Positions 1 to 6,499 are shown, counted from the stretch's first letter. The stretch is DNA of 9,344 nt from an uncultured bacterium (GCA_937967775.1 CALCJH010000124.1:1-9344), one strand, 5' to 3'. The notes: generated from the sequence alone by a model not told the origin. Program-made: numbers and translations.

Positions 1-20
1 GGAATGCCTGGTCCTCCAGC

Positions 21-48
21 CTTCAACTTTCAACGTTCAAATCCTAAC
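21..48. repeat. Degenerate 7-bp tandem repeat (about four units)
   Basis: Four consecutive heptamers read CTTCAAC, TTTCAAC, GTTCAAA and TCCTAAC, so the consensus is NTTCAAC with decay toward the right end. This is seen directly. Short intergenic heptamer arrays are known in some bacteria, for example cyanobacterial STRR repeats, but I cannot tie this one to a named family. Only three units are good, so chance is possible. Confidence 0.35.
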
Positions 49-79
49 GCTGGTCTCTTGACTCTCGACGGGAATTACG

Positions 80-124
80 GTGGTCGTCGAGTTGCGCGCC
101 GCAGGCGCGCGAATCGACGACCAC
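80..124. repeat. Strong imperfect inverted repeat / stem-loop
   Basis: The arms at 80-100 and 104-124 enclose a 3-nt loop (GCA). The outer 11 bases (80-90 versus 114-124) pair perfectly. Then come one G-A mismatch, a T-A pair and a T-G wobble, followed by seven perfect G/C pairs (94-100 versus 104-110). No T-run follows on either strand, so it is not a textbook intrinsic terminator. It could be a leader structure for the downstream operon, a 3' structure of a gene outside the window, or a dispersed palindromic element. It lies about 120 bases before the first gene. Confidence 0.6.
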
Positions 125-170
125 AACAGTCCCCGGGCGTCTCCGGAAACGCGGGAGCTGATGATTGAGG

Positions 171-176
171 TATAGT
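171..176 (+). promoter_or_regulatory. Possible -10 box (TATAGT) for the first operon
   Basis: TATAGT matches the sigma-70 -10 consensus at five of six bases. It sits about 70 bases before the chosen start of the first lipoprotein gene and would give a leader of roughly 65 nt. There is no convincing -35 hexamer about 17 bases upstream and no extended TGn. It is the best promoter candidate in the leader, but weak. Confidence 0.25.
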
Positions 177-233
177 GTGCAGAATGGCCGGCGGCGCAGC
201 AGAATCCTCTGGGAATGCGCTCTACCGGACCCC

Positions 234-238
234 GGGAG
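234..238 (+). promoter_or_regulatory. Ribosome binding site GGGAG supporting a TTG start
   Basis: GGGAG lies nine bases before the TTG at 248. The in-frame ATG at 215 has only GGGA directly abutting it, too close to act as a Shine-Dalgarno site. This, together with the signal peptide shape, moves the likely start to 248. Confidence 0.5.
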
Positions 239-247
239 TCTACAACA

Positions 248-1333
248 TTGAAGAAGCTGAAGAAGCTCAAGATCATCGCTGCCATCTGCGCACTCGCCGT
301 TGCGGCCGGGCTGGCTGCCGGCTGCTCGCGCACTGATGAGAAGAAAGCAAAAGAAACTGCTCCGCCTGCGCCGAGTGTGTCTTCCCTGCTCACGGGCGAG
401 GACTCCCGGACGCCATCGGCCACTCCCGAAGAGCCTCTGGCCGCCCCGGCGAAAGAGAATGACGGCGGCAACCCCTTCGTGCAGGCGCCCGCTACCCGGG
501 GGGCGGAAGCTCTGAAGCCACCTGCAGGACCTCCACCCGCCGGGAGGCCAGGACCGGGGCAGTTGACTGCACCACCGGGATCCTCCGGCCCCGGACCAGC
601 TGGCATCCCCATCGAGCGCGATACGGGAAAGGCTCTGAAGCAGGTGCGGCTTCCGCTTTATCCGGGCGCGAAGACGGAGGAAGGTGCGCTCCTTGGCGGC
701 CCTCCGGGAGCGAAGCCGGGAACGTTCAAGGCAGCCATGTTGCGCATCAGCACGGCAGATTCCTTCGACAAAGTGGTGGGCTACTACCGGCAGAAGATGC
801 CTGGCGCGCACACCGAAGAGACCAAACGCGAAGGTAAGCGCCAGGCGGTGATGGTGCTGCCGGACAAAAAGACCGGCGAATTCCAGATGGCTCAGGTCAT
901 CGAGACGGCTTCCCGCGTGCAGGTAGTGCTTTCACGGGCGAAGACCCCTCCGCCCCCGAAGCCCGAGGATCTCCCGTTCAAGGTGGATCGGGACACGGAC
1001 GCGGCGTTGAAGCGTGTGGCGCTGCCCGTGTATCCGGGCGCGAAGGTGGAACTCGGAGCGACCGAAACCGACAAGAAAAACCCGGCCATCTCCCGGGCGG
1101 TGGTCGTGCTGGTTAGTGAGGATTCTCCCTCGAAGGTGCTGGAGTTTTACCGGAAAGAACTGCCCGGCGCCCGGGAAGATCAGCGCGAGATCGAAGGGGA
1201 CAGAGTACACAGGCTCATTCAGCAGGATAGCTCGACCGGCGGAGGAGTCTCCGTGACGGTGGCGTCTGTCAACGGGGAGACGCGCTGCGCGCTTATGAAA
1301 GTGACCTTGCCGCCGAAGAAGCAGAAGGAGTAA
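248..1333 (+). CDS. Lipoprotein with two tandem 'YPGA' domains
   Basis: This is an exported lipoprotein of unknown function, about 361 aa from the TTG at 248; the in-frame ATG at 215 would add 11 residues before the signal peptide. From 248 the protein begins with a lysine-rich n-region (MKKLKKLK), a hydrophobic core and the lipobox LAAGC, with the lipidated Cys at residue 26 followed by Ser. Residues 27-119 are a low-complexity linker rich in Pro, Ala and Gly, typical of a spacer off the membrane. Two homologous domains of about 110 aa follow (about 120-231 and 244-355). Each opens with an RDT-x2-ALK-x-V-x-LP-[LV]-YPGAK motif and contains a [GE][YF]YR-[QK]-x-[ML]PGA motif. A third, more diverged copy is in the next gene, four bases downstream. 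I do not recognise a named family. The first gene of an operon with a two-component pair suggests an envelope sensing or target role (inference). Confidence 0.85.
   Translation: MKKLKKLKIIAAICALAVAAGLAAGCSRTDEKKAKETAPPAPSVSSLLTGEDSRTPSATPEEPLAAPAKENDGGNPFVQAPATRGAEALKPPAGPPPAGRPGPGQLTAPPGSSGPGPAGIPIERDTGKALKQVRLPLYPGAKTEEGALLGGPPGAKPGTFKAAMLRISTADSFDKVVGYYRQKMPGAHTEETKREGKRQAVMVLPDKKTGEFQMAQVIETASRVQVVLSRAKTPPPPKPEDLPFKVDRDTDAALKRVALPVYPGAKVELGATETDKKNPAISRAVVVLVSEDSPSKVLEFYRKELPGAREDQREIEGDRVHRLIQQDSSTGGGVSVTVASVNGETRCALMKVTLPPKKQKE
605..940 (+). repeat. YPGA domain copy A (intragenic duplication)
   Basis: This is the coding segment for the first domain of the lipoprotein. It aligns with copy B at a constant offset of 372 bases (124 codons), and a 15-base stretch encoding YPGAK (659-673) is identical to 1031-1045. 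The end is approximate. Confidence 0.7.
977..1312 (+). repeat. YPGA domain copy B (intragenic duplication)
   Basis: This is the second domain of the same lipoprotein. It shares RDT-x2-ALK, LP-V-YPGAK and an FYRKELPGA motif with copy A, while the C-terminal halves have diverged strongly. The boundaries are approximate. Confidence 0.7.
1326..1330 (+). promoter_or_regulatory. Ribosome binding site AGGAG supporting a TTG start
   Basis: AGGAG lies inside the last codons of the upstream lipoprotein gene, seven bases before the TTG at 1338. The only early in-frame ATG (1371) would delete most of the signal peptide, so the TTG is the credible start. Confidence 0.65.
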
Positions 1334-1337
1334 GCGC

Positions 1338-1838
1338 TTGACGTCCGCATGGGCAGCCGCGTTTTTTGTCACGATGCTGGCGGTTCTGTCGGCATCGGGC
1401 TGCGCCGGGCCCGGTGACGCTCCCGGACGGAGCGGGAGCGACGGCGGATCCACCCGGGTGCGCGTGGAGGGACCGGGCGCTGATGCCGCAGTGCAGATCT
1501 GCCCCGCCGAGGTTGCCGAGCGTGTGAAGACTCCAGTTTATCCGGGAGCCAGCCAGGTGGAGGGATCCGGCAGAATGATGCGTGAGCAGGACCGGGGAGG
1601 GTGTTCCTACAGCATCCGCTACCGCACATCGGATCCTTTCCCGCAGGTGCGGAGCTGGTATGAAAAGAAGCTGGGCCGCCGCGCCGTGTCTGCCTCCGTG
1701 GCGGGCATCCGGGCGGCGGTGGTAGCCTCCCGCCAGGAGGCGGATGGCTCGGTGGAATCAGTCATGATCACGCAGAAAAACGGATCCGAAAGCGTTTCCA
1801 TCACGCTGAACCGTTTTGAGCCGGGAGACAAGAGATAG
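1338..1838 (+). CDS. Small lipoprotein with a single 'YPGA' domain
   Basis: This is a 166-aa predicted lipoprotein starting at a TTG with a good Shine-Dalgarno site. The short signal peptide ends in the lipobox SASGC with Cys at residue 22, followed by Ala-Gly, and a Gly/Ser-rich linker runs to about residue 55. One domain follows with the motif TPVYPGA (Tyr at residue 68), then a WYEKKLG segment matching the FYRKELPG position of its neighbour, and it ends in alternating hydrophobic strands. It is therefore a diverged paralogue of each half of the preceding lipoprotein. Two extra cysteines (in QICPAE and GGCSY) are absent from the neighbour's domains and could form a disulfide. The gap to the preceding gene is four bases and to the kinase gene three bases, so it is almost certainly co-transcribed. 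The family is not one I can name, and the function is unknown. Confidence 0.85.
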   Translation: MTSAWAAAFFVTMLAVLSASGCAGPGDAPGRSGSDGGSTRVRVEGPGADAAVQICPAEVAERVKTPVYPGASQVEGSGRMMREQDRGGCSYSIRYRTSDPFPQVRSWYEKKLGRRAVSASVAGIRAAVVASRQEADGSVESVMITQKNGSESVSITLNRFEPGDKR

Positions 1839-1841
1839 CAG

Positions 1842-3629
1842 ATGTCTGAAGCACAATCTGCAGGCCGGGAGAATAACGTCTGCCCCGTTGCGAGCACGGG
1901 TGTGTTCAGCTGCATCTCACGCCTGCTGCTGTCGCACGACAGAAGCCTGAACGACATTCTGGACGCCATCCTGGTGGAAGCGATGAAGGCCGTGGAGGCC
2001 GACCGGGCGTTCATCGCGCTGGCGGATTTCGAGCACGGTGAGCTGGCGGTCCGCTTCACGGCGGGTGAGGGCTGGAACGAACAGAACACCGCGCTGCGCC
2101 TGAAGGTATCTCAAAAGACCGGAAAGGGCATCACCAGCCACGTAGCCGCCACCGGGCGGCCATACCGCACCGGTGACGTCACCACCGACCCCTACTACAT
2201 CAGCCATTTCGATGATGTGCGCAGTGAGGTGGCCGTCCCGGTGGTAAACGCACACGGGCGGGTGGAGGGCGTCATCAATATGGAGAGCGCGCGGCCGGAC
2301 GCGTTCTCCGAGCAGCACGAGGAGTTCCTGCTGGCGGTGGCCAACCTGGTGGCCCTGCGCATCCTGGCGGACCAGCAGGAGAAGCGCCAGGCCGCCCTGG
2401 TGTCGCTGGGAAGGGAGCTTGCCCGGTTCTCCCGGTCGGCAGACGTTTTCCGGAAGGTGATGGATCTGGTGGCCAGCGCTATCAGCTTTCAGGACTGTAG
2501 CATCTTCCTGTTGAACCCGGAAGAGAATGTGCTGGTGCTGGAGGCTTCGCGCGGACGGCTGGGAGAGCAGGTGCATCAGGCGCGGTACCGCGTGGGAGAG
2601 GGTATCACGGGCTGGGTGGCCCAAAACGGCAAGCCTGTGCGCACCAGGGATCCTCGCAACGACCCGCGCTGGAGGGGACTGCACGAGGAGCTTGCCCCCG
2701 AGACGGTGGGCGGGCTGATCGCGGTACCCATCATGGGGTATGACCGGGTGCTGGGTGTCTTCAGAGTCCTGCGCAGACGCAGCGAGTACGCCTGGGTGCC
2801 CAACGATTTCACGCAGGACGATGAGGATTTCATCGTCGCGACGGCGAGCATTCTGGGCGCCGTGCTGGACAGCTTCGAGTTGGTAAAGCGGGTCATCGCC
2901 GCGGAGAGGATGGCCGCCTGGGGCGAGATGAGCGCGCGCTCGGCGCATATGATCGGGAACCGAGTCTTCGCCATCAAAGGCGACCTGAACGAGTTGCGCC
3001 ATCTCAGCCGCCAGGAGTGCTCGGCGGAGAAGCTGGCGCCGGTCATCGAGAGCCTGGAGAAGGGTATCTTCCGGCTGGAGGAGATCCTGGCGGAGTTCCG
3101 GGAGTTCGTGGTGGCAACCAAGCTGAACACGAACCCGGTCTCTCTGAACGAGTTGCTGGAAGAGGCGGTGCGGGAGTCCTTCCCGCGCAACAGCAGCGTG
3201 CGGCTGGAGCTGGATCTGCACCCGGATCTGCCTTTGGTGGAGGCTGACACCTCGAAGCTGCGCAGGTGCTTTTCGGAGCTGGTGGAGAACAGCATCAACT
3301 TCCAGCAGGAGGGTGGTGTGCTGCGCGTCTCCACCGAGCCCGTTGACTCCGAACAAGACCGCATCCGCATCGTATTCGAAGACAGGGGACCGGGCATCCC
3401 GGAGGAGAACAAAAAACTGATCTTCCGTCCTTTCTTCTCCACACGGTCCAAGGGGATGGGACTGGGGCTTTCGATCGTCAAGGGCATCATAGACGCTCAC
3501 CGAGGCACCATCCGCGAAACGGGCGAGGAGGGCGAGGGAGCACGGTTCGAGATCATCCTGCCCGCCATCACGGACACGCCGGACGCTGCGGAGACGAAGG
3601 CGGAGCGAAGCGACCAGACAGGAGACTGA
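1842..3629 (+). CDS. Soluble GAF-GAF sensor histidine kinase
   Basis: This is a 595-aa sensor kinase that should autophosphorylate on His and pass phosphate to the receiver encoded six bases downstream. There is no signal peptide or membrane segment, so it acts in the cytoplasm. Two GAF domains lie at about 35-178 and 200-345, each with a related G-[IT]-[ST]-x2-A-x2-G-[RK]-P stretch. A dimerisation helix contains the candidate phosphoacceptor His369 in the unusual box A-H-M-I-G-N-R; the canonical form is H-E/D-x2-N/T-P. The ATPase domain is complete: N-box ELVEN (Asn483), G1 box EDRGPGIP (Asp514), F-box IFRPFFST and G2 box GMGLGLS (538-544). A short acidic tail follows. The ligand of the GAF domains cannot be read from sequence, and I see no Cys-His bilin-type site. 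A GGGAGA sequence at 1823-1828 is a distant ribosome binding site for the ATG at 1842. Confidence 0.93.
   Translation: MSEAQSAGRENNVCPVASTGVFSCISRLLLSHDRSLNDILDAILVEAMKAVEADRAFIALADFEHGELAVRFTAGEGWNEQNTALRLKVSQKTGKGITSHVAATGRPYRTGDVTTDPYYISHFDDVRSEVAVPVVNAHGRVEGVINMESARPDAFSEQHEEFLLAVANLVALRILADQQEKRQAALVSLGRELARFSRSADVFRKVMDLVASAISFQDCSIFLLNPEENVLVLEASRGRLGEQVHQARYRVGEGITGWVAQNGKPVRTRDPRNDPRWRGLHEELAPETVGGLIAVPIMGYDRVLGVFRVLRRRSEYAWVPNDFTQDDEDFIVATASILGAVLDSFELVKRVIAAERMAAWGEMSARSAHMIGNRVFAIKGDLNELRHLSRQECSAEKLAPVIESLEKGIFRLEEILAEFREFVVATKLNTNPVSLNELLEEAVRESFPRNSSVRLELDLHPDLPLVEADTSKLRRCFSELVENSINFQQEGGVLRVSTEPVDSEQDRIRIVFEDRGPGIPEENKKLIFRPFFSTRSKGMGLGLSIVKGIIDAHRGTIRETGEEGEGARFEIILPAITDTPDAAETKAERSDQTGD
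3620..3624 (+). promoter_or_regulatory. Ribosome binding site AGGAG fixing the TTG start of the receiver gene
   Basis: AGGAG overlaps the end of the kinase gene, 11 bases before the TTG at 3636. The kinase stop codon at 3627-3629 is in the same frame, so no start further upstream is possible. The receiver fold needs the MRILVVDDE strand that begins at this TTG. Confidence 0.7.
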
Positions 3630-3635
3630 CAACCA

Positions 3636-4082
3636 TTGCGAATCCTTGTGGTGGATGACGAAGAGGCCGTCCGCACGGCGGTGCGGCGCAGGTTGGAGCG
3701 TGAAGGGCATACGGTGGACGAGGCCGAGAACGAAGCGGACGCGGCGGCCAAGATCCAGGCCAGCAACCCGTCCTATGACATCGTGGTCACCGACATGGTG
3801 ATGAACAGCGAACAGGGCGGTGTGGAGGTACTGAAGTCCGCCGTCGGACGCGACATTTTCACCGAAGTGATCGTCCTGACCGCGTATGGCAATGTGGCGA
3901 ACGCGGTGGAGTGCATGAAGCTCGGCGCGTTCGACTACGTGGAAAAGAACATCCCCGGCGTGGATGTCTACGACCTGCTGGCCATGAAGGTGGAACAGGC
4001 CCTGCAGCGAAGGCGGGCGGCGCTGGCCACGCTGCGCCGCGCGGACCAGATCCTGAAGGTGACATCTCGTTCTGCGGAGTGA
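3636..4082 (+). CDS. Stand-alone receiver (CheY-like) response regulator
   Basis: This is a 148-aa response regulator consisting of one receiver domain plus a short helical C-terminal extension, with no DNA-binding or enzymatic output domain. The acidic pocket is D7-D8, the phosphoacceptor is Asp53 in VVTDMVM, the switch residue is Thr82 in VLTAYG and the conserved lysine is Lys104 in YVEKN. The usual Lys-Pro pair is replaced by Lys104-Asn105, followed by IPGVDVYDLL. The last 30 residues (LAMKVEQALQRRRAAL and onward) look like one long basic amphipathic helix. It starts with TTG six bases after the kinase gene, so the two are a cognate pair. Without an output domain it must act by protein contact, as a phosphate relay, or through a partner encoded elsewhere. 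Confidence 0.93.
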   Translation: MRILVVDDEEAVRTAVRRRLEREGHTVDEAENEADAAAKIQASNPSYDIVVTDMVMNSEQGGVEVLKSAVGRDIFTEVIVLTAYGNVANAVECMKLGAFDYVEKNIPGVDVYDLLAMKVEQALQRRRAALATLRRADQILKVTSRSAE

Positions 4083-4117
4083 CCGGCCGGTCTGCCCCTG
4101 GGAGGCGCGCCGGCAGC

Positions 4118-5227
4118 CTACGCTTCGATGCGCATACGAAGCTGCAACTGCCGCGCCAGCGTCTCCTGAGAGATGGTGCCTATCAGCAGGCCGTCCTCGA
4201 CCACGAGGAGAGGCACATTCGCGGGACGCCTGACGCCAGAGAGCGCTTCCCAGGCGTCCTGAGAAGGGGAAACGTAGAGCTCGGGCTGAACAGCAGACAT
4301 AACGGCGGATACGGGCGTGTCATCCCATCGCTCCTGAGGGACAGCGCGAAGCGAGGCCACACTGACCATCCCCAGAACGCGGCCTTCCTCCACCACTGGC
4401 AGCACTTCGGCCGGCTGGCGCAGGAAGTACTCGTGCACCGCCTCCCGGATATTCACGCCGGGGGGCAGCAGCACTGGCGAGCGGTCCATCAGGTCGCGCA
4501 CGGTAAGACCGCGCATAACCCGGCGCCACTGGGTCTGATGCAGGGCGATCTGCGCTGCGTTCTGCAGGAACAGCCCGATGAACACGTACCAGATGCCTCC
4601 CCAGTCCCCCATAAGGAAACGCGAGACTCCCAGGAGAACCAGGCCCCATCCCGCCGCCTGACCCAGCCAGGCCGCCGTCCGGGTGGCTTTCTGCAGGCTG
4701 CCCGTCCACATCCAGAGGATGGCTCTCAGCGCACGACCGCCGTCGCTGGGAAAAGCGGGGACCAGGTTGAACAGGGCCACCACGATGTTTGCGATGGCGA
4801 GATACCGGGCCAGCTCGCTCCACAGCGCGGGAAGGATCTGCGCTCCCCACACCAGCCAGAAGAAGATGGCCGCCGCGATGCTGAAGGCCGGCCCGGCCAG
4901 GGCCATGCGCAGCTCATCGGAAGGACGGTCCGGCTCCATCTTCATCCGGGCGACCCCTCCGAAGATGAACAGGGTGATTCCCGCGATGGGGATTCCTCTG
5001 CGGCGGGCCACCCAGCAGTGGGCCAGCTCGTGGCCCAGCAGGCTGGCAAAGAAGAGCAGCCCGCCTGCCACCCCGGCGACCATAAGCGTTGCCGGGCTGG
5101 CCGCGTCTGGAACCAGCTGCAGCAGCAACCCGTCTCGAATGGCCCAGGCAACCAGGAAAAACACCACGAACCAGGACCAGTCTATCTCGATGGGAAACCC
5201 CAGTATCCTGCCAAGCCTTACGCTCAA
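4118..5227 (-). CDS. Site-2 protease-like M50 membrane metalloprotease with CBS pair
   Basis: This is a 369-aa intramembrane zinc metalloprotease of the M50 group. The first half is membrane-embedded with hydrophobic segments near 18-37, 46-64, 108-130, 142-158 and 190-225. The zinc and catalytic motif HELAH is at 66-70, and the third zinc ligand is Asp162 in NLVPAFPSDGGR, the family's N-P-x2-P-x-DGG signature. Residues 243-300 and 304-365 form two CBS domains, which in related proteins bind adenosine nucleotides and gate activity. All catalytic residues are present. The start is a TTG that gives the typical family N-terminus (SVRLGRILGFPI); the AGGA before it is only two bases away, so initiation looks weak. 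It is transcribed toward the kinase/receiver operon with 35 bases between stops. No anti-sigma factor or other obvious substrate is encoded next to it. Confidence 0.92.
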   Translation of the reverse strand: MSVRLGRILGFPIEIDWSWFVVFFLVAWAIRDGLLLQLVPDAASPATLMVAGVAGGLLFFASLLGHELAHCWVARRRGIPIAGITLFIFGGVARMKMEPDRPSDELRMALAGPAFSIAAAIFFWLVWGAQILPALWSELARYLAIANIVVALFNLVPAFPSDGGRALRAILWMWTGSLQKATRTAAWLGQAAGWGLVLLGVSRFLMGDWGGIWYVFIGLFLQNAAQIALHQTQWRRVMRGLTVRDLMDRSPVLLPPGVNIREAVHEYFLRQPAEVLPVVEEGRVLGMVSVASLRAVPQERWDDTPVSAVMSAVQPELYVSPSQDAWEALSGVRRPANVPLLVVEDGLLIGTISQETLARQLQLRMRIEA

Positions 5228-5264
5228 AGTCCTGTACTCGACTGACTCTCGGCTCCGGGCTGCT

Positions 5265-5280
5265 GGAGCGCCGGCGCTCC
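5265..5280. promoter_or_regulatory. Perfect 16-bp palindrome in the divergent spacer
   Basis: GGAGCGCCGGCGCTCC is its own reverse complement over all 16 bases. It lies in the 183-bp spacer between the divergent protease gene and the UroD-like gene, 38 bases before the protease start. It could be an operator for a dimeric regulator serving both directions, or a short hairpin in the leader. Its strong G/C content makes some chance of random origin. No clear -10/-35 pair is visible in this spacer on either strand. Confidence 0.4.
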
Positions 5281-5410
5281 GATGCGTGACTCCCGCTGAA
5301 TGCTACTGGAAAGTGGCCGGACCCGCAAGCCTGGACTGGAAAGGCGAGGCCCCGGCCGCAAGAAGGCAGGCAGGGAATGGCGCGGGCGTGTCGAAGATGT
5401 TGTCGTGGCC

Positions 5411-6499
5411 ATGACATTCCGCGAACGCACAATCAAGATCTTCCGCCACGAGCCGGTGGACAACATCGTCTACCAGCCGCGCATCGAGCACTGGTATAAC
5501 TACAACAAGCGGCAGGGCACGTTGCCCCCACCCTACGACCGGATGGAGTTGCTGGAGGTTTATGACTATCTTGGCTGCTCTATCCGCCCGTATCACTATT
5601 TCAATGACTGTCTGAAGATCGAGGAGCACCCCGAAGTACGGACGGAGGTGCGGCCCACCCACGACGGGCACATCGTCTTCACCATAACCCCTGTGGGGGC
5701 GCTGGTCCGGCGGGTGGAGGTCAGCGAGCTGGCGCGCCACACCGTGGAATACCCGGTGAAGTCAGCCGAAGACGTGGACGTTCTGGAGTGGATGCTTCGC
5801 AACCGGACGGTCTGGTTCGATATGGATCTGTTCCGCCAAATGGACGAGATGGTGGGAGATCGGGCTGCCCCGATGATCTATCTTCCCCGCGTCAATATGC
5901 AGCGGATCCTGATCGAACTGGTGGGATGGGAGAATGCCCTCTTCATGCTGGCAGACGACCGTCCACTGCTGGAACGCCTGGTGCGGATCATTGACGAGAC
6001 GGACGAGACGTGGCTGCAGGTGGTGCTGAACTGCCCGATCGAGATCTTCAACTTCGGCGACAACATCGACGAGTATCTGCTGTCGCCGCCGCTGTTCGAG
6101 GAGTTCGTTCTGCCGGTATATCAGGACCGCGCCCGGCGCTTCCGGGATCGCGGGAAGTTCACGCATTCGCACTTCGACGGCAACGTGAAGCATCTGCTGA
6201 AGTATCTGCAGGTCTCCGGGCTGGACGGCTTCGAGGCGTTGACGCCACAGCCGCAGGGCGACCTCACAATAGAGGAGATGAAGGAGGCGCTGGGGGACAA
6301 TCTGATTCTGCTGGACGGGATTCCGATGACCGCGTTTTTGCCCTCCACCCCGGTCGAGGAGTTCGAGCGGCAGACCCGTGAGATCATCGAGACGTTCTCT
6401 CCCAATCTCATTCTGGGCATTTCCGACGAGCCTTCTCCCGTCTGCGACATCGAACGAGTGCGCCGGGCGGGGGAGATAATGGAAGAGTACGCGCGGTGA
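5411..6499 (+). CDS. UroD/methyltransferase-fold protein (not HemE)
   Basis: This is a 362-aa protein of the uroporphyrinogen decarboxylase superfamily, which also contains corrinoid/thiol methyltransferases such as MtaA and CmuA. The chosen ATG gives the usual family opening (MTFRERTIKIFRHEPVD). Upstream in-frame starts exist at 5405 (GTG) and 5300, but the residues they add look like translated spacer rich in Arg and Gly. The HemE N-terminal signature (RQAGR) is missing, so haem synthesis is unlikely. At the place where MtaA-type enzymes carry the zinc motif H-x-C-G-N, this protein has HFDGN (254-258), and near the C-terminus GISDEPSP (336-343) stands where a Gly-Cys is expected. Both zinc cysteines therefore appear to be replaced by acidic or polar residues. 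The reaction and substrate are unknown. The stop overlaps the start of the permease gene, implying linked expression and possibly a linked function. Confidence 0.85.
   Translation: MTFRERTIKIFRHEPVDNIVYQPRIEHWYNYNKRQGTLPPPYDRMELLEVYDYLGCSIRPYHYFNDCLKIEEHPEVRTEVRPTHDGHIVFTITPVGALVRRVEVSELARHTVEYPVKSAEDVDVLEWMLRNRTVWFDMDLFRQMDEMVGDRAAPMIYLPRVNMQRILIELVGWENALFMLADDRPLLERLVRIIDETDETWLQVVLNCPIEIFNFGDNIDEYLLSPPLFEEFVLPVYQDRARRFRDRGKFTHSHFDGNVKHLLKYLQVSGLDGFEALTPQPQGDLTIEEMKEALGDNLILLDGIPMTAFLPSTPVEEFERQTREIIETFSPNLILGISDEPSPVCDIERVRRAGEIMEEYAR

Noticed and set aside
37..811. Two overlapping minus-strand open frames at the window start
   Set aside because: They are mirror frames of the Pro/Ala-rich lipoprotein linker and non-coding leader; the products are Arg/Ser/Gly-rich with no domain.
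1917..3710. A 597-codon open frame on the minus strand covering the kinase gene
   Set aside because: It is antisense to a clear GAF-GAF kinase, its product is Arg/His/Gln-rich with no recognisable domain, and long antisense frames are expected at this GC content.
4081..4116. Possible bidirectional terminator between the convergent genes (palindromes GACCGGCCGGTC and GGCGCGCC)
   Set aside because: The palindromes cannot form a long stem with a proper loop, the best larger stems are only five pairs, and there is no T-run on either strand.
3911..5245. A 444-codon open frame on the plus strand over the receiver end and the protease gene
   Set aside because: The product is low-complexity (Gly, Arg, Gln, His-rich) and the opposite strand encodes a complete M50 protease with HELAH and DGG motifs.
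5300..5410. Upstream extension of the UroD-like protein to an ATG at 5300
   Set aside because: The added 37 residues are Arg/Gly/Lys-rich and unlike the family, whose members start at the MTFRER-type helix.
5411..6499. Calling this gene hemE
   Set aside because: The HemE N-terminal RQAGR signature is absent and no haem-synthesis genes are nearby.
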